NCBI RefSeq assembly: GCF_016865365.1
Contig: NZ_AP024469.1
Span: forward strand, 921,001 to 985,000
Source: Geobacter sp. SVR
Lineage (GTDB): Bacteria; Desulfobacterota; Desulfuromonadia; Geobacterales; Pseudopelobacteraceae
DNA: 64,000 nucleotides
Direction: 5' to 3'
Under the pieces are notes generated by a model. That model had not been told where the DNA came from. It was given only the letters and a program-made list of their open reading frames with translations, and searched no databases. The translations under genes were made by a program, and so were the position numbers. This document shows, in pieces, positions 32,890-42,880 of the stretch; positions within the stretch are counted from its first letter, which is position 1; each line of letters starts with the position of its first letter.

Positions 32890-34071
32890 ATGGGAGTCTA
32901 CGCCAATACCGTCAGCATCACTCAATTTACCGTCACCGGCGATCTGCCGAAGCAGGATCAATTCCAATGGTTTTCCGAAAAACTGGCCGGCCGTGGCTTT
33001 CAGTCCATTGAAAACTCCACCGAGGAAGTTTCCGAAGGGTGGGTCCAGGTGGACCGTCCCGATGAGGCAGCTTTTGCGGCACCCTCGGATTTCTGGCGCG
33101 ACAACTACCTGGTGTTCAGCCTGCGGCGCGACCAGCGCAAGATCCCGGCCTCGGTGCTCAAATCCCATACCGGCCGTGAGGAAGGTGCCTTCCTGTCGCA
33201 GCACCCCAACCTGCGGCGCACCCCCAAGAAGAAACGCGAGGAGATCAAGGAACAGGTGCAGTTGAAACTGATGAGCCGCTGCCTGCCGGTCCCCTCCACC
33301 GTGGATGTGGTCTGGGACCAGAAAAGCGGCGTGTTGACCCTGTTCAGCCTGGGCTCCAAGGTGGTCGAGCGCTTCGAGGACATCTTCCGCAAGTGCTTCG
33401 AGGGCTTCCATCCGGTGGCCATCCATCCTTTTGCCCGGGCCCGGATGCTCTTGGAAGGACAGCTTTTGGACAAGCTGGAGGGTGCCAATCAGGCCAACTC
33501 CGATTCGGTCATCGCCCTGATCCGCGACAACCAGTGGCTGGGCTGGGACTTCATGCTGTGGCTCCTGCAACGCGGGGTCAACGGCGAGGGTGAATTCACA
33601 GTCAGCCGCCCCGGCCATTTCACGGCCGGCGAGCGTTTTTCGGCCTGGATCGACGATAAGATTCAGCTGCAGGGTGGGGGAGAAGAGGGGGGCATCCAGA
33701 AGGTGTCGGTTTCCGGCTCCCAGGACAGTTACCTGGAAGCCATCTCGGCGCTCAAGGGGGGCAAGCAGATCACCAGCGCCACCATCTGCATGGAAAAGGA
33801 CGAGAACCTCTGGAAACTGACCCTGAAAGGGGAAACCTTCGGCTTTGCCGGGTTCAAGTGCCCTCAGGTGCGCATCGAGCGCGACGCCACGGTGGAGGAG
33901 ATGAGCGAGCGCGAGGCAGCCTTCTATGAGCGCATGTATCTGCTGGAGCAAGGGGTGCAGATGTTCGACAGCCTGTTCGCCACGTTTCTGCAGGAACGTC
34001 TGAGTGACGCCTGGAACGGGCGCATGAAGGCGATCCAGGAGTGGCTGGACGGGAAACAGCAACCCGAATAG
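32890..34071 (+). CDS. rdgC: RdgC-like recombination-associated protein
   Basis: A 393-aa soluble protein resembling the RdgC family, which forms a DNA-encircling ring that limits RecA access in E. coli. Matching features are the N-terminal NTVSITQFTVTGDLP strand, EGWVQVDRPDE, LRRDQRKIPASVLK, the basic KKKREEIKEQVQLKLMSRCLPVPSTVDVVW stretch and LTLFSLGSKVVERFEDIFRK. It is longer than the ~300-aa E. coli protein, with an extra C-terminal region (from about 300). The function in this lineage is inferred. It lies upstream of obg on the same strand, separated by a repeat. Confidence 0.75.
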   Translation: MGVYANTVSITQFTVTGDLPKQDQFQWFSEKLAGRGFQSIENSTEEVSEGWVQVDRPDEAAFAAPSDFWRDNYLVFSLRRDQRKIPASVLKSHTGREEGAFLSQHPNLRRTPKKKREEIKEQVQLKLMSRCLPVPSTVDVVWDQKSGVLTLFSLGSKVVERFEDIFRKCFEGFHPVAIHPFARARMLLEGQLLDKLEGANQANSDSVIALIRDNQWLGWDFMLWLLQRGVNGEGEFTVSRPGHFTAGERFSAWIDDKIQLQGGGEEGGIQKVSVSGSQDSYLEAISALKGGKQITSATICMEKDENLWKLTLKGETFGFAGFKCPQVRIERDATVEEMSEREAAFYERMYLLEQGVQMFDSLFATFLQERLSDAWNGRMKAIQEWLDGKQQPE

Positions 34072-34182
34072 AACGCGGAAAAAGCCGGGTCGTTGAGGAT
34101 GCACGCGGATTGAACAAATTCAGCATCTGTTAGCCTACCCGGAACCGTGCACATCCGCCGCATCCGCAAAAATCCGCGTTCC
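34071..34182. repeat. inverted-repeat element, family B, copy 1
   Basis: A 112-bp intergenic stretch begins GAACGCGGAAAAAGC and ends with the near complement AAAAATCCGCGTTCC. GCGGATTGA lies inside, and GCATCCGC appears near the right end. The element at 43624-43720 has the same ends and interior blocks. There is no ORF. It starts exactly at the rdgC stop codon. Confidence 0.65.
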
Positions 34183-34215
34183 ATTAACGATTTGATTTAG
34201 AAGAAGAGGTTCAAC

Positions 34216-35232
34216 GTGAAGTTTATCGATGAAGTAACCCTGTATGCATCCTCCGGCCATGGCGGCGCCGGGTGCGTGGCCTTCCGGCACGAGAAGTTCG
34301 TCGAGTTCGGCGGGCCCAGCGGCGGTGACGGCGGCAAGGGAGGGGACGTGGTCTTCCAGGCCATGTCCGGTCTTTCGACCCTGCTTGAGCTGCGCCACAA
34401 GCCGCACCAGCGCGCCGAAAAGGGGCACAACGGCATGGGCAAGAACCGCCACGGTGCCGGCGGCGAGGACCTGGTCGTCAAGGTGCCGGTGGGCACCGTG
34501 ATCAAGGATGCCGAAACCGGGGACCAACTGGCCGACCTGACCGAGGATGGTCAATGCATCGTGCTACTCAAGGGGGGGCGCGGCGGCCAGGGCAATGCCC
34601 GCTTCGCCACCGCTACCAACAAGGCCCCCAAGTTCGCCCAGCCGGGGGAGGAGGGGGAGGAACGCAAACTGCGGCTGGAGCTGAAGCTGATGGCCGATGT
34701 CGGCCTGCTGGGGCTGCCCAATGCCGGCAAGTCGTCCCTGATCAGCAAGCTCTCGGCCGCGCGTCCCAAGATTGCCGATTATCCCTTCACCACTCTGAAA
34801 CCTTCCCTGGGGGTGGTGGAGTACAAGAACCGGCGCTCCTTTGTGATGGCCGACATCCCCGGCATCATCGAGGGGGCCCACGAAGGGGCCGGGCTGGGGC
34901 ACCGCTTCCTGAAGCACCTGGAACGCTCCGGGATTCTGCTGCATCTGGTGGACATCTCCTGGATGCCGGAACGGGACCCGCTGGCCGAGTACACGGCCAT
35001 TGCCCGCGAGCTGTCCATGTTCAGCCCCGAGCTGGCTGCCAAGGAGCAGATCGTGGTGATCACCAAGACGGACCTGACCGAGACCCGCGAGCATCTGCCC
35101 GAGATTCGGAGCTGGTTCGAAGGGCAGGGCATTCGGGTCTTTCCCATATCGTCCGCCACCGGCGAAGGGATACCCGAACTGCTGGACGAAGTGGCCCGCC
35201 GGCTGTGGGGGCGGGCTGAGGAAGCATGGTGA
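34216..35232 (+). CDS. obg: Obg-family GTPase ObgE/CgtA
   Basis: A 338-aa essential ribosome-associated GTPase. The glycine-rich Obg fold spans residues 1-158 ([41 protein letters not shown]). The G domain has G1 GLPNAGKSS (about 166-174), G2 DYPFTTL, G3 [17 protein letters not shown]4 TKTD (about 280) and G5 SSATGEG. It acts in 50S maturation and stringent control. It lacks the extra C-terminal OCT domain, as is common outside Gram-positives. AAGAAGAGG upstream serves as ribosome site. proB follows after a repeat. Confidence 0.95.
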   Translation: MKFIDEVTLYASSGHGGAGCVAFRHEKFVEFGGPSGGDGGKGGDVVFQAMSGLSTLLELRHKPHQRAEKGHNGMGKNRHGAGGEDLVVKVPVGTVIKDAETGDQLADLTEDGQCIVLLKGGRGGQGNARFATATNKAPKFAQPGEEGEERKLRLELKLMADVGLLGLPNAGKSSLISKLSAARPKIADYPFTTLKPSLGVVEYKNRRSFVMADIPGIIEGAHEGAGLGHRFLKHLERSGILLHLVDISWMPERDPLAEYTAIARELSMFSPELAAKEQIVVITKTDLTETREHLPEIRSWFEGQGIRVFPISSATGEGIPELLDEVARRLWGRAEEAW

Positions 35233-35270
35233 GTTTGCAGCAGGTTGATGGGATAAGAAGTTCTCAGACC

Positions 35271-35444
35271 CTGAATCCGTGAAGCCTTCCAGCCTTCACT
35301 CGCTACCCATGCCTCTGCTCTTGCGTTTTCCGCATGAGAAGCATCCCAGCGTAGGTGAAGCGAGATTGTCGGAATGAAGCGGATCCAGCGACGATCGAGC
35401 CCCGGCATGACGCTCGCTTCGGCTTCCATGCTTCACGGATTCAG
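35271..35444. repeat. MITE-like element, family A, copy 2
   Basis: A 174-bp element between obg and proB. Its left end, CTGAATCCGTGAAGCCTTCC.., and right end, ..CTTCCATGCTTCACGGATTCAG, are inverted repeats of about 24 bp with a few mismatches. Length, ends and interior blocks (GCCTCTGC, CGTTTTCCGCATG, GCGACG..GCCCCGGC) match the element at 658-833. There is no coding potential. Confidence 0.65.
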
Positions 35445-35477
35445 TCGGCCTTAGCCTGTAGAGAGGGAGTTTGTGTG

Positions 35478-36599
35478 ATGCGACGGGAGTTGCTTAAAAA
35501 GGTCAAGCGGGTGGTGGTCAAGATCGGCAGCCGTGTGTTGACCGATAGCGACGGCAGCCTGGACATGGCGGTGATCGGGCGGATCAGCGATGATCTGGCC
35601 CTGCTGCGCCGCCAGGGGCTGCAGGTGGTGGTGGTGTCCTCCGGGGCGGTAGCTGCCGGCCGCTCGGAACTGGGACTGACCGAGAAACCGCGCACCATAC
35701 CTCACAAGCAGGCTGCAGCGGCCATCGGCCAGACGCGCCTGATGCGGGCCTACCAGGAGGCACTGGCGCCCCACGGACTCAAGGTGGCCCAGGTGCTTCT
35801 GACCTCCGAGGATCTGGCCAGCCGGCATCGTTTTCTCAATGCCCGCGCCACCCTGGACGCCCTGCTCGGGTTCGGCATCATCCCGGTCATCAACGAGAAC
35901 GATACGGTGGTGGTGGACGAGATCAAGTTCGGTGACAACGACAATCTTTCTGCGCTGGTTACCAACGTGGCCGAGGCGGATCTGCTGGTGATCCTGACCG
36001 ATATCGAGGGGTTCTACAGCGCTGACCCGCGCAGCGATCCCGATGCCCGGCTGATCCCGCTGGTCAAGGCCGTTACCCGCGAAATCGAGCGGGCTGCCGG
36101 CGGCTCGGGCTCCGGCGTCGGCACCGGCGGCATGGCCACCAAGGTGGCGGCGGCCAAGAAGGCGGGCAGGAACGGCGTGGCAACCGTGATGGTGCCGGGC
36201 AAGCGGGAAGGGATCATTGCTGCGGTCATGCTGGGGAAGGAGGTCGGCACCCTGTTCCTGCCCGAAGACTCGGGGCTGAACCGCCGCAAGCACTGGATCG
36301 CCTATACCCTCAAGCCGGCCGGCCGGATCGTGGTGGACGACGGTGCCCGGGAGGTGCTGCTGAAAAAGGGCAAAAGCCTGCTGCCGTCGGGGATCGTACG
36401 GGTGGAGGGGCGCTTCGACCGGGGGGGCTGCGTACGGATCTGCGGACTGGACGAAAAGGAATTCGCCCGGGGACTGTCGGACTACTCGGGCAGCGAGATC
36501 GCCCGGCTGGCGGGGCATAAGAGCGGCGAGATCGAGGATATCCTGGGGTACCGCTACAGCGATGTGGTGGTGCACTGTGACAATCTGGTGATGCTGTAG
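35478..36599 (+). CDS. proB: glutamate 5-kinase with PUA domain
   Basis: Phosphorylates glutamate as the first step of proline synthesis. The 373-aa protein has the amino-acid kinase domain (about residues 1-260: [69 protein letters not shown]). A C-terminal PUA domain follows (about 275-370: [36 protein letters not shown]). The ATG at 35478 follows GAGAGGGAG; the open frame before it lies in the repeat. The usual Geobacter order obg-proB is kept. It ends at a bidirectional terminator. Confidence 0.95.
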   Translation: MRRELLKKVKRVVVKIGSRVLTDSDGSLDMAVIGRISDDLALLRRQGLQVVVVSSGAVAAGRSELGLTEKPRTIPHKQAAAAIGQTRLMRAYQEALAPHGLKVAQVLLTSEDLASRHRFLNARATLDALLGFGIIPVINENDTVVVDEIKFGDNDNLSALVTNVAEADLLVILTDIEGFYSADPRSDPDARLIPLVKAVTREIERAAGGSGSGVGTGGMATKVAAAKKAGRNGVATVMVPGKREGIIAAVMLGKEVGTLFLPEDSGLNRRKHWIAYTLKPAGRIVVDDGAREVLLKKGKSLLPSGIVRVEGRFDRGGCVRICGLDEKEFARGLSDYSGSEIARLAGHKSGEIEDILGYRYSDVVVHCDNLVML

Positions 36600-36638
36600 T
36601 TTCTCTGGAAAATCTTTTTAATCACTCCGTCGAAATTA

Positions 36639-36679
36639 AAAAAACCGGTTGCCGGCATAAGCCGGTAACCGGTTTTTTA
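36639..36679. terminator. bidirectional intrinsic terminator
   Basis: AAAAAACCGGTTGCCGGC-ATAA-GCCGGTAACCGGTTTTTT has A/T runs on both flanks, so it can stop proB (+) and rpoD (-) transcription. Confidence 0.9.
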
Positions 36680-36701
36680 CATGGTGCTTCCGCTGTATTC
36701 G

Positions 36702-38450
36702 CTATTCCACGAAACTCTTCAGCTTTTTGCTGCGGCTGGGGTGACGCAGTTTGCGCAGGGCCTTGGCCTCGATCTGACGAATCCTCTCGCGGGTAACTTC
36801 GAAGTCCTGGCCCACCTCTTCCAGGGTATGGTCGCTCTTTTCGCCGATGCCGAAGCGCATCCGCAGGACCTTTTCCTCACGAGGGGTCAGGGTTGACAGT
36901 ACCCTCGAAGTCTGCTCGGAGAGGTTTGCCTTTATGACCGCCTCGATCGGTGATACCACGGCCTTGTCCTCGATGAAGTCTCCCAGGTGGGAATCCTCCT
37001 CCTCACCGATGGGAGTTTCCAGCGAGATCGGCTCCTTGGCGATTTTGAGCACCTTGCGCACCTTGTCCAGCGGTAGCTGCATCCGCTCGGCAATCTCCTC
37101 GGGGGAGGGCTCGCGGCCGTTTTCCTGGACCAATTGACGGCTGGTGCGGATCAGCTTGTTGATGGTTTCGATCATGTGCACCGGGATCCTGATCGTACGG
37201 GCCTGGTCCGCAATGGCGCGGGTAATGGCCTGGCGGATCCACCAAGTGGCGTAAGTGGAAAACTTGTAGCCGCGCTGGTACTCGAACTTGTCGACCGCCT
37301 TCATCAGGCCGATGTTGCCCTCCTGAATCAGGTCGAGGAACTGCAGGCCGCGGTTGGTGTATTTTTTGGCAATCGAAACCACCAGGCGCAGGTTGGCCTC
37401 GATCAGCTCCGACTTGGCGATGCGGGCCTTGCTTTCACCCTCTTCGATGGCCAGCAATGCAGTAGAAAGCTCGCTGGCCTTGAAGCCCGATTCCTGTTCG
37501 ATCTTCTGCAGCTTCTCGGCCGCTGCCACCAGACGCTTGTCGAGCACATCGGTGTCTTCGGCGTTCAGCTTCAGTTTTTTGAGTTCGGCAGGGGCCTTCT
37601 CCTCGTCGCGCAGGTATTTCTCCATCAGCGCCTTGAGCTTGTCGGAGGGTATCAGCGTTTCCAGGTCGGCCATTTCCTTCATCAGGCGATCGACCTTGAA
37701 GGACAGCTCCTTGAGGCGTTCGGCGATCTTGGTGATGTGCCGGTCTTTCAGCCGCAGGGAGGTCAGCAGCGTGGCCTGATGCTCCTTGGTCTCGCGGGCC
37801 TTCTTCTCCAGTTCCTTCTTCTTGGCGGCTGACTTGGCGCTTTCCATGGCCTCGTTGATGGCAACCAGTTCCTGGTCTCCGGCGGCAATGGCGTCAATCA
37901 CCTCCAGAATGCGCAGCTTGTTGACATCTTCCTCGTCCTCTTCCAGTACCTCTTCTTCCACCTCTTTGCTGATCTCCGAGGCGCCGATCTGGAATTTGCG
38001 CAGTTTTTCGCCCAGCAGCACCACTTCCCGGATCGTGATGGGGGTGTTGAGAATCACGCTGGCAACGTCGCGCTCCCCTTCTTCGATCCGTTTGGCGATT
38101 TCGACCTCGCCCTCGCGGGTCAGGAGCGACACGGAACCCATTTCCCTGAGGTACATGCGGACCGGGTCGCTGGTGCGGCCGATGGAGCCGGGCTCGAACT
38201 CGACCTCTTCGGCTTCGCCTTCCCCCTCCTCGTCCTCTTCCATGTCGATCTTCAGCTTGGGGATCTTGACTTTCTGCGTGGAGTCGACGATCTCGATGTC
38301 CATGTCACCGAACATGCCCATGACATCATCGATCTGCTCGGTGGCAATGTCAGGGGGCAGTATATCGTTAACCTCGTCAAAGGTCAGAAAGCCCTTCTCT
38401 TTGCCGAGATCGATCAGTTGTTTTACTTCATCCATGTTTTTCTTTGCCAT
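36702..38450 (-). CDS. rpoD: RNA polymerase primary sigma factor (sigma-70)
   Basis: A 582-aa housekeeping sigma factor. Region 1.1 is at the N-terminus ([27 protein letters not shown]), and a long non-conserved acidic insert follows (about residues 130-300). Region 2 contains [39 protein letters not shown], and region 3 contains [20 protein letters not shown]-like sequence. Region 4.2 at the C-terminus is [30 protein letters not shown]. It directs transcription of most genes. It is the last gene of the classical macromolecular-synthesis order rpsU-dnaG-rpoD, here with yqeY and cvpA inserted. Confidence 0.97.
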   Translation of the reverse strand: MAKKNMDEVKQLIDLGKEKGFLTFDEVNDILPPDIATEQIDDVMGMFGDMDIEIVDSTQKVKIPKLKIDMEEDEEGEGEAEEVEFEPGSIGRTSDPVRMYLREMGSVSLLTREGEVEIAKRIEEGERDVASVILNTPITIREVVLLGEKLRKFQIGASEISKEVEEEVLEEDEEDVNKLRILEVIDAIAAGDQELVAINEAMESAKSAAKKKELEKKARETKEHQATLLTSLRLKDRHITKIAERLKELSFKVDRLMKEMADLETLIPSDKLKALMEKYLRDEEKAPAELKKLKLNAEDTDVLDKRLVAAAEKLQKIEQESGFKASELSTALLAIEEGESKARIAKSELIEANLRLVVSIAKKYTNRGLQFLDLIQEGNIGLMKAVDKFEYQRGYKFSTYATWWIRQAITRAIADQARTIRIPVHMIETINKLIRTSRQLVQENGREPSPEEIAERMQLPLDKVRKVLKIAKEPISLETPIGEEEDSHLGDFIEDKAVVSPIEAVIKANLSEQTSRVLSTLTPREEKVLRMRFGIGEKSDHTLEEVGQDFEVTRERIRQIEAKALRKLRHPSRSKKLKSFVE

Positions 38451-38479
38451 TCTCTCACCTCAAATGCAGTCGTTCATGG

Positions 38480-40228
38480 CTACAGTTTTGATTTTCTCAT
38501 GCTTATGTCATTAATTTCATGGAGTAATGCTATATATTCTGCACTGTCCTGGTCCAGTACTCTCAACTTGGCAGTCAGACTTTGAATTGAAGGAAGAGAT
38601 TTCTTTTTAACTGCGCGTAAGCAGTCTTCAAGTACTGTATGCCAGTTAACGCCTGCCAAGTGTTCTTCTGAAACAAGTAGTTTTGTGAGCAAGTTCTTAT
38701 GCTCTTGATTTTCTAGACTATCAATCAGTAATTGGAGGTTTTTCGAATTCTCATCACCGGGGACTGTAGCAATAAAATTAGCAATTTCTTGATATTGTCC
38801 GCTAAAAATATTGTCTATTCCATATGAGATGATTTCTGCCCTCGCTTCTGGGTATAACCCCATGAGCGAAAGCATCATTTCTTGCGTTGAATCGCCTCGC
38901 TTATGTGGGTGGCTTTTGTCGCTAACTAAATCTTGTGAGGAAAGAGTTATACCTCCCAAAGCTTTACGAAAAGTATGAATTGGAATTTCCAATAAACGGC
39001 AAACTTCTTTTTCGTATAAATCTCTTTCAAGAGGCCTAGTAATTTTTTTAAAAGTCGGAACAATCTCGTCTATGATTCGTCTTTTGCTATCTACACTGTC
39101 CAGTGGAGTGCTGGCCAAAATCGACTGTACAAAAAACTCGAAAGCCGGCCGGGCCTTTGTCTGGCAGGTGCGGAAGGCCTCGACCGTGTTGCCGGCCAGG
39201 AAGCTGTCCGGATCGTCGCCGGAAGGCAGCGTGATGACATAGGCCGGCAGGCGCTGCTCCAGGAACAGCTCCATCGAACGGATGGTCGCCTTGCGGCCGG
39301 CCGCATCGCTGTCGAACAGGGTAAACACCCGGGCCGCATGCCGCTTGATGAGCCCGGCGTGATGCGATGTCAGGGCGGTGCCGCAGGTGGCCACCACGTT
39401 GCGGATGCCGGCCCGGTACAGGGCCAGGTGGTCGAAGTAGCCCTCCACCAGGATGACGCTGTTCTCGGTCCTGATGGCCGGCAGGGCTAGGTCCAGCCCG
39501 AACAGCACCGAACTCTTGTGGTAGATCGGCGATTCGGGCGAGTTGATGTATTTGGGCAGCGAAGCATCCAGCACCCGGCCGGCAAAGGCGATCACATGGC
39601 CTTTGGCATCCCGGATCGGAAAAATCAGCCGGTTGCGGAACAGATCATACCAGCCCCGGTCGCTTTTCCGGATGATGCCCAGCTTCAGGGCGGTTTCCAG
39701 TGGGATGCCGCTGGCTTTCAGATGCTGAACCAAGCCGTCGCCGCGATCCGGAGCAAAACCGAGCCGGTAGGTTTCGGCAATCTCCCCCCGGGCAGTGCGC
39801 TGTTCCAGGTAAGAACGGGCAATCGAACCCTCCGGTTTCTGTTCAAGAACCGTCCGGTAATAGCCGGCAGCCAGATCGTTGATGCGCTGGAATGTCTGCC
39901 GTTCGCTCTGGGCCTGCTTTTCGGCCGGCGTCAGCTGGCGTTCCTCGATTTCAACCCCGGCCTTGCGGGCCAGCAGCTTGACCGATTCCGGAAAACTCAG
40001 CCCTTCGATCTTCATGATGAAGGAGAAGGCGTTGCCCCCGGTGCCGCACCCAAAGCAATGAAAGATCTCCCGGGCCGGATTCACGTTGAATGATGGGGTC
40101 TTCTCGGCGTGAAACGGGCAGAGTCCGGTGTAATTGGCGCCGGCACGACGCAACTGCACGTAATCGGACACGACCTCCACGATGGAGAGCCGCTCCATCA
40201 CCTCGCGCACCTTCTCTTCCGGGATCAT
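38480..40228 (-). CDS. dnaG: DNA primase, with an AT-rich 3' third
   Basis: A 582-aa primase that makes RNA primers at the replication fork. The N-terminal zinc domain (CPFHAEKTPSFNV..CFGCG, about residues 40-65) is followed by the catalytic core with Toprim (SVILVEGYFDHLALY, FDSDAAGRKA) and a C-terminal helicase-interaction domain. ATG 40228 overlaps the cvpA stop (ATGA). The first two thirds are GC-rich like the neighbours. From about 39115 to the 3' end the sequence is clearly AT-richer (18 of 60 bases G/C at 38761-38820, versus 42 of 60 at 39241-39300), coding the DnaB-binding region. This suggests a mosaic gene. Confidence 0.93.
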   Translation of the reverse strand: MIPEEKVREVMERLSIVEVVSDYVQLRRAGANYTGLCPFHAEKTPSFNVNPAREIFHCFGCGTGGNAFSFIMKIEGLSFPESVKLLARKAGVEIEERQLTPAEKQAQSERQTFQRINDLAAGYYRTVLEQKPEGSIARSYLEQRTARGEIAETYRLGFAPDRGDGLVQHLKASGIPLETALKLGIIRKSDRGWYDLFRNRLIFPIRDAKGHVIAFAGRVLDASLPKYINSPESPIYHKSSVLFGLDLALPAIRTENSVILVEGYFDHLALYRAGIRNVVATCGTALTSHHAGLIKRHAARVFTLFDSDAAGRKATIRSMELFLEQRLPAYVITLPSGDDPDSFLAGNTVEAFRTCQTKARPAFEFFVQSILASTPLDSVDSKRRIIDEIVPTFKKITRPLERDLYEKEVCRLLEIPIHTFRKALGGITLSSQDLVSDKSHPHKRGDSTQEMMLSLMGLYPEARAEIISYGIDNIFSGQYQEIANFIATVPGDENSKNLQLLIDSLENQEHKNLLTKLLVSEEHLAGVNWHTVLEDCLRAVKKKSLPSIQSLTAKLRVLDQDSAEYIALLHEINDISMRKSKL

Positions 40229-40716
40229 GGCCGCACACCCGGTTTTTCCCGCCAAGCGGCGATCATTCTGTTGCCCAACTGGGCGAACATACTGGCCGAA
40301 TCGGAGCTGTTGATCCTCTGCTTGAGCTTGAGCGGCATGAAATCCGCTGTGGCAATACAGAATAACATGCTCAGCAGCAGCACGCCTTCGGCGGCACCGA
40401 TCAGGAGCCCCCCCAGGCGATTGAGGCTGCCCAGCATGACGACCCGCAGGGCGGCCGTGATGATGTTGCCGAGGATGTGGGCGATGAATCCCGTCAGCAG
40501 CAACAGCAGCATGAAGGCCAGAAAGGCGGCCACATGCGCCGGAATATGCAGGATTGCGTGTATCGGAGCCGAAAGGGACGGATAGTAATGATACGCAAGC
40601 CATCCACCCAGGATCAGACCTGCCAGCGACGACGCTTCGTTGACAAGTCCGCGAAACAGCCCCTTCAGGGCAAAGAAAGCCAGGATCACCAGGATGACGA
40701 TGTCAAAAAGGTTCAT
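40225..40716 (-). CDS. CvpA-family membrane protein
   Basis: A 163-aa integral membrane protein starting MNLFDIVILVILAFFALKGLFRGLVNEASSLAGLILGGWLAYHYYP, the standard CvpA opening with four or five membrane segments. It ends in a soluble tail. E. coli CvpA is linked to colicin V production and envelope homeostasis; the molecular role is unclear. ATG 40716 is used; the six extra residues upstream (from 40734) lack a better ribosome site. It overlaps dnaG by 4 nt, so it is translationally coupled to the primase. Confidence 0.82.
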   Translation of the reverse strand: MNLFDIVILVILAFFALKGLFRGLVNEASSLAGLILGGWLAYHYYPSLSAPIHAILHIPAHVAAFLAFMLLLLLTGFIAHILGNIITAALRVVMLGSLNRLGGLLIGAAEGVLLLSMLFCIATADFMPLKLKQRINSSDSASMFAQLGNRMIAAWREKPGVRP

Positions 40717-40809
40717 CGAAGTGCCTTGATACAATTACAAAGAAGGGGCGATCATAGCGATAGCCCCTCAAATATGGACGGATATGCCGATGTCGGGCAA
40801 TAGCGTGCG

Positions 40810-41253
40810 TCAGGAAAGGCGTCGTCTGACAATGTCGCTGACAACCTTGCCGTCCGCCTTCCCGGCGGTCAGCGGGGTCACCGCCTTCATGACGATGCCC
40901 ATATCCTTGGGGCCGGCTGCCCCGGTCTCGCTGATGATACGTTCGACCAATTGTTCCAGTTCGGCTGTTTCCATCTGGCGCGGAAGGAAGCCCAGCAGGA
41001 CATCCAGTTCCGCCTGTTCTTTGGCGGCCAAATCTTCCCGGTTTCCCTCACGATAGAGGCGGATCGATTCGCGGCGCTGTTTTGCCAGGGAGGAGATGAC
41101 CTCGATGATGCCCTGGTCGTCCAGTTCCCGCATCTGATCGATTTCGCGGTTCTTCACCGCCGAACGGATCATGCGGACAGCCGAAAGGCGCAGGTCATCC
41201 CGCGCCTTCATGGCTTGTTTCATCGCTTCGGTTAATTCTTCCTTAAGGGCCAT
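40810..41253 (-). CDS. GatB/YqeY domain protein
   Basis: A 147-aa YqeY-family protein with the typical opening LKEELTEAMKQAMKARDDLRLSAVRMIRSAVKNREID and closing GAAGPKDMGIVMKAVTPLTAGKADGKVVSDIVRRRLS. The fold is shared with the tRNA-binding tail of GatB. It sits between rpsU and cvpA-dnaG, an arrangement common in bacteria, and may bind tRNA. Its exact function is not established. A hairpin just upstream (41301-41325) may attenuate read-through from rpsU. Confidence 0.88.
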   Translation of the reverse strand: MALKEELTEAMKQAMKARDDLRLSAVRMIRSAVKNREIDQMRELDDQGIIEVISSLAKQRRESIRLYREGNREDLAAKEQAELDVLLGFLPRQMETAELEQLVERIISETGAAGPKDMGIVMKAVTPLTAGKADGKVVSDIVRRRLS

Positions 41254-41300
41254 GCGTGCTTTGGGTCCCCCGCGTACGGTTTCAAAGTCGGAAAAAGTAT

Positions 41301-41325
41301 CTCCTGCCCCATGAAAGGGCAGGAG
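41301..41325 (-). terminator. hairpin/attenuator after rpsU
   Basis: CTCCTGCCC and GGGCAGGAG flank a 7-nt loop. On the minus strand it is followed by ATACTTTTTCC, 10 nt after the rpsU stop. It may act as a partial terminator inside the rpsU-yqeY-cvpA-dnaG-rpoD operon. Confidence 0.65.
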
Positions 41326-41334
41326 AATGTCTTA

Positions 41335-41532
41335 CTAGTCCATCATCTTGCGCTGTTTCTTGAGGGCACGCTTGCGAGCGGCAATGGCCTTTTTCTTGCG
41401 CTTGATGCTTGGTTTCTCGTAATGTTCGCGTTTACGAACTTCGGAGAGAATGCCTGCCTTTTCGCACTGCTTCTTGAATTTCTTCAGGGCGAGCTCAAAC
41501 GGTTCGCTCTCCTTGATTTTTACTCCCGGCAT
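41335..41532 (-). CDS. rpsU: 30S ribosomal protein S21
   Basis: A 65-aa basic ribosomal protein: [48 protein letters not shown], with an Arg/Lys-rich tail. The ATG at 41532 is preceded by GGGGGAGGGA; a 12-residue upstream extension of the frame would bury this site. It heads the macromolecular-synthesis operon and is possibly transcribed from a promoter in the AT-rich 41570-41640 region. Confidence 0.95.
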   Translation of the reverse strand: MPGVKIKESEPFELALKKFKKQCEKAGILSEVRKREHYEKPSIKRKKKAIAARKRALKKQRKMMD

Positions 41533-41673
41533 CCAGTATCCCTCCCCCCATTGTGAAGTGACTGCCAAGACGATCGTACTGCGCCGTGACGTAAAAAATA
41601 TGCGAGTTATATAACATAGCAGCTATGGGAATATTGTCAAGATAAAAACGGAATTTACAATAGGATAGCCTGC

Positions 41674-42003
41674 TCAGGACGGACGGGAGTTCTTTTCCTC
41701 AATGCCCGATGTGCCGAAACGGCGTCGCAGTTCCCCGAATATCTCCTCCGGCGGAATCTCGTGGTATCCCAGCAGCACCAGGGTGTGAAAAAACAGGTCC
41801 GCGGTTTCGCAGACGATCTCGCGGCGCGCACCCCCTTTGCCGGCGATCACCAGCTCGGTGGATTCTTCGCCCACCTTCTTGAGAATCGTGTCCAGTCCCT
41901 TCCGCATCAGCGAGGCAGTATAGGAGTTTTCCCCGGGATTGGCCTTGCGGTCGAGAATCACCTGATAAACGGCATCGAGGATATGTTGCGGGGGCTGATT
42001 CAT
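41674..42003 (-). CDS. hisE: phosphoribosyl-ATP pyrophosphatase
   Basis: A 109-aa enzyme of the second step of histidine synthesis (PR-ATP to PR-AMP). It shows the MazG-like all-alpha pattern NSYTASLMRKGLDTILKKVGEESTELVIAGK and ETADLFFHTLVLLGYHEIPPEEIFGELRRR. The GEEs-E-E..D metal-binding acidic residues are present. HisI is not fused to it and is not in the window. It lies 31 nt after hisF in the same operon. Confidence 0.93.
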   Translation of the reverse strand: MNQPPQHILDAVYQVILDRKANPGENSYTASLMRKGLDTILKKVGEESTELVIAGKGGARREIVCETADLFFHTLVLLGYHEIPPEEIFGELRRRFGTSGIEEKNSRPS

Positions 42004-42034
42004 TGGTGGGTCCTGTCTGCACCGGGAGTGCGAA

Positions 42035-42796
42035 TTACAATCTGACCGGCACGTTACGGTCGCTGAGAAACTGTTTGGCTTCCCCGATGGTGTACTCGCG
42101 GTAATGGAAGATGGAGGCAGCCAGGCAGGCGCTGGCGCCGGCCCGCGTGAAGCCGTCGTAAAGATGCTCCAGATTGCCGACCCCGCCGGAGGCGATCACC
42201 GGTATTGAAACCGCGTCCACCACCGCACGGGTCAGGTCGAGATCATATCCGTCTTTGGTGCCGTCGCAGTCCATGCTGGTCAAGAGAATCTCTCCCGCCC
42301 CGTAGGACTCCATCCGGACCGCCCACTCGACTGCGTCGATACCGGTCGTTTTACGTCCCCCGTGGGTGTAAACTTCCCAGCGGTTCTCGCCCGGAACACG
42401 CCGGGCATCAATGGCCACCACTGTGCACTGGGAACCGAAGCGTTCCGCGGCTTCCCGGACAAATTCGGGCCGGTGCACGGCTGCGGTATTGATCGAGGTC
42501 TTGTCAGCACCGGCATTCAGCATGCGGCGGATGTCCTCCACCGTGCGGATGCCCCCGCCGACGGTCAGCGGCATGAAGACCCGCTCGGCGGTGCGGCGCA
42601 CCACATCCACGATCGTGTCGCGCTCATCGCTGGAAGCGGTGATGTCCAGGAAGGTCAACTCGTCGGCACCCTGGTGGTCGTACATTTCGGCGATTTCGAC
42701 AGGATCGCCGGCGTCACGCAGTTCCAGGAACTGCACCCCTTTGACGACTCGCCCCCCTTTGACATCCAGGCAGGGTATAATGCGTTTGGTCAACAT
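42035..42796 (-). CDS. hisF: imidazole glycerol phosphate synthase, cyclase subunit
   Basis: A 253-aa (beta/alpha)8 barrel that forms imidazole glycerol phosphate from PRFAR and HisH-delivered ammonia. Asp11 ([14 protein letters not shown]) and the second catalytic Asp near residue 130 (VVAIDARRV) are present, as are the phosphate-binding loops LTVGGGIRT and IASGGVGN. It lies in the leftward his operon with hisH and hisA upstream. A repeat separates it from hisA. Confidence 0.95.
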   Translation of the reverse strand: MLTKRIIPCLDVKGGRVVKGVQFLELRDAGDPVEIAEMYDHQGADELTFLDITASSDERDTIVDVVRRTAERVFMPLTVGGGIRTVEDIRRMLNAGADKTSINTAAVHRPEFVREAAERFGSQCTVVAIDARRVPGENRWEVYTHGGRKTTGIDAVEWAVRMESYGAGEILLTSMDCDGTKDGYDLDLTRAVVDAVSIPVIASGGVGNLEHLYDGFTRAGASACLAASIFHYREYTIGEAKQFLSDRNVPVRL

Positions 42797-42813
42797 GCGC
42801 GTTTCTCCGAAAC

Positions 42814-42880
42814 GCAGGTTAAGATTGAGGTTAAGGTCAAGAGAACTTCATTCTCAACCTCAACCTGGACCTCAACCTGC
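42814..42880. repeat. long inverted repeat between hisF and hisA
   Basis: GCAGGTTAAGATTGAGGTTAAGGT and its near complement ..AACCTGGACCTCAACCTGC enclose a short AT loop, forming a ~67-nt hairpin. The right arm covers the last bases of hisA, including its stop codon. Confidence 0.7.
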
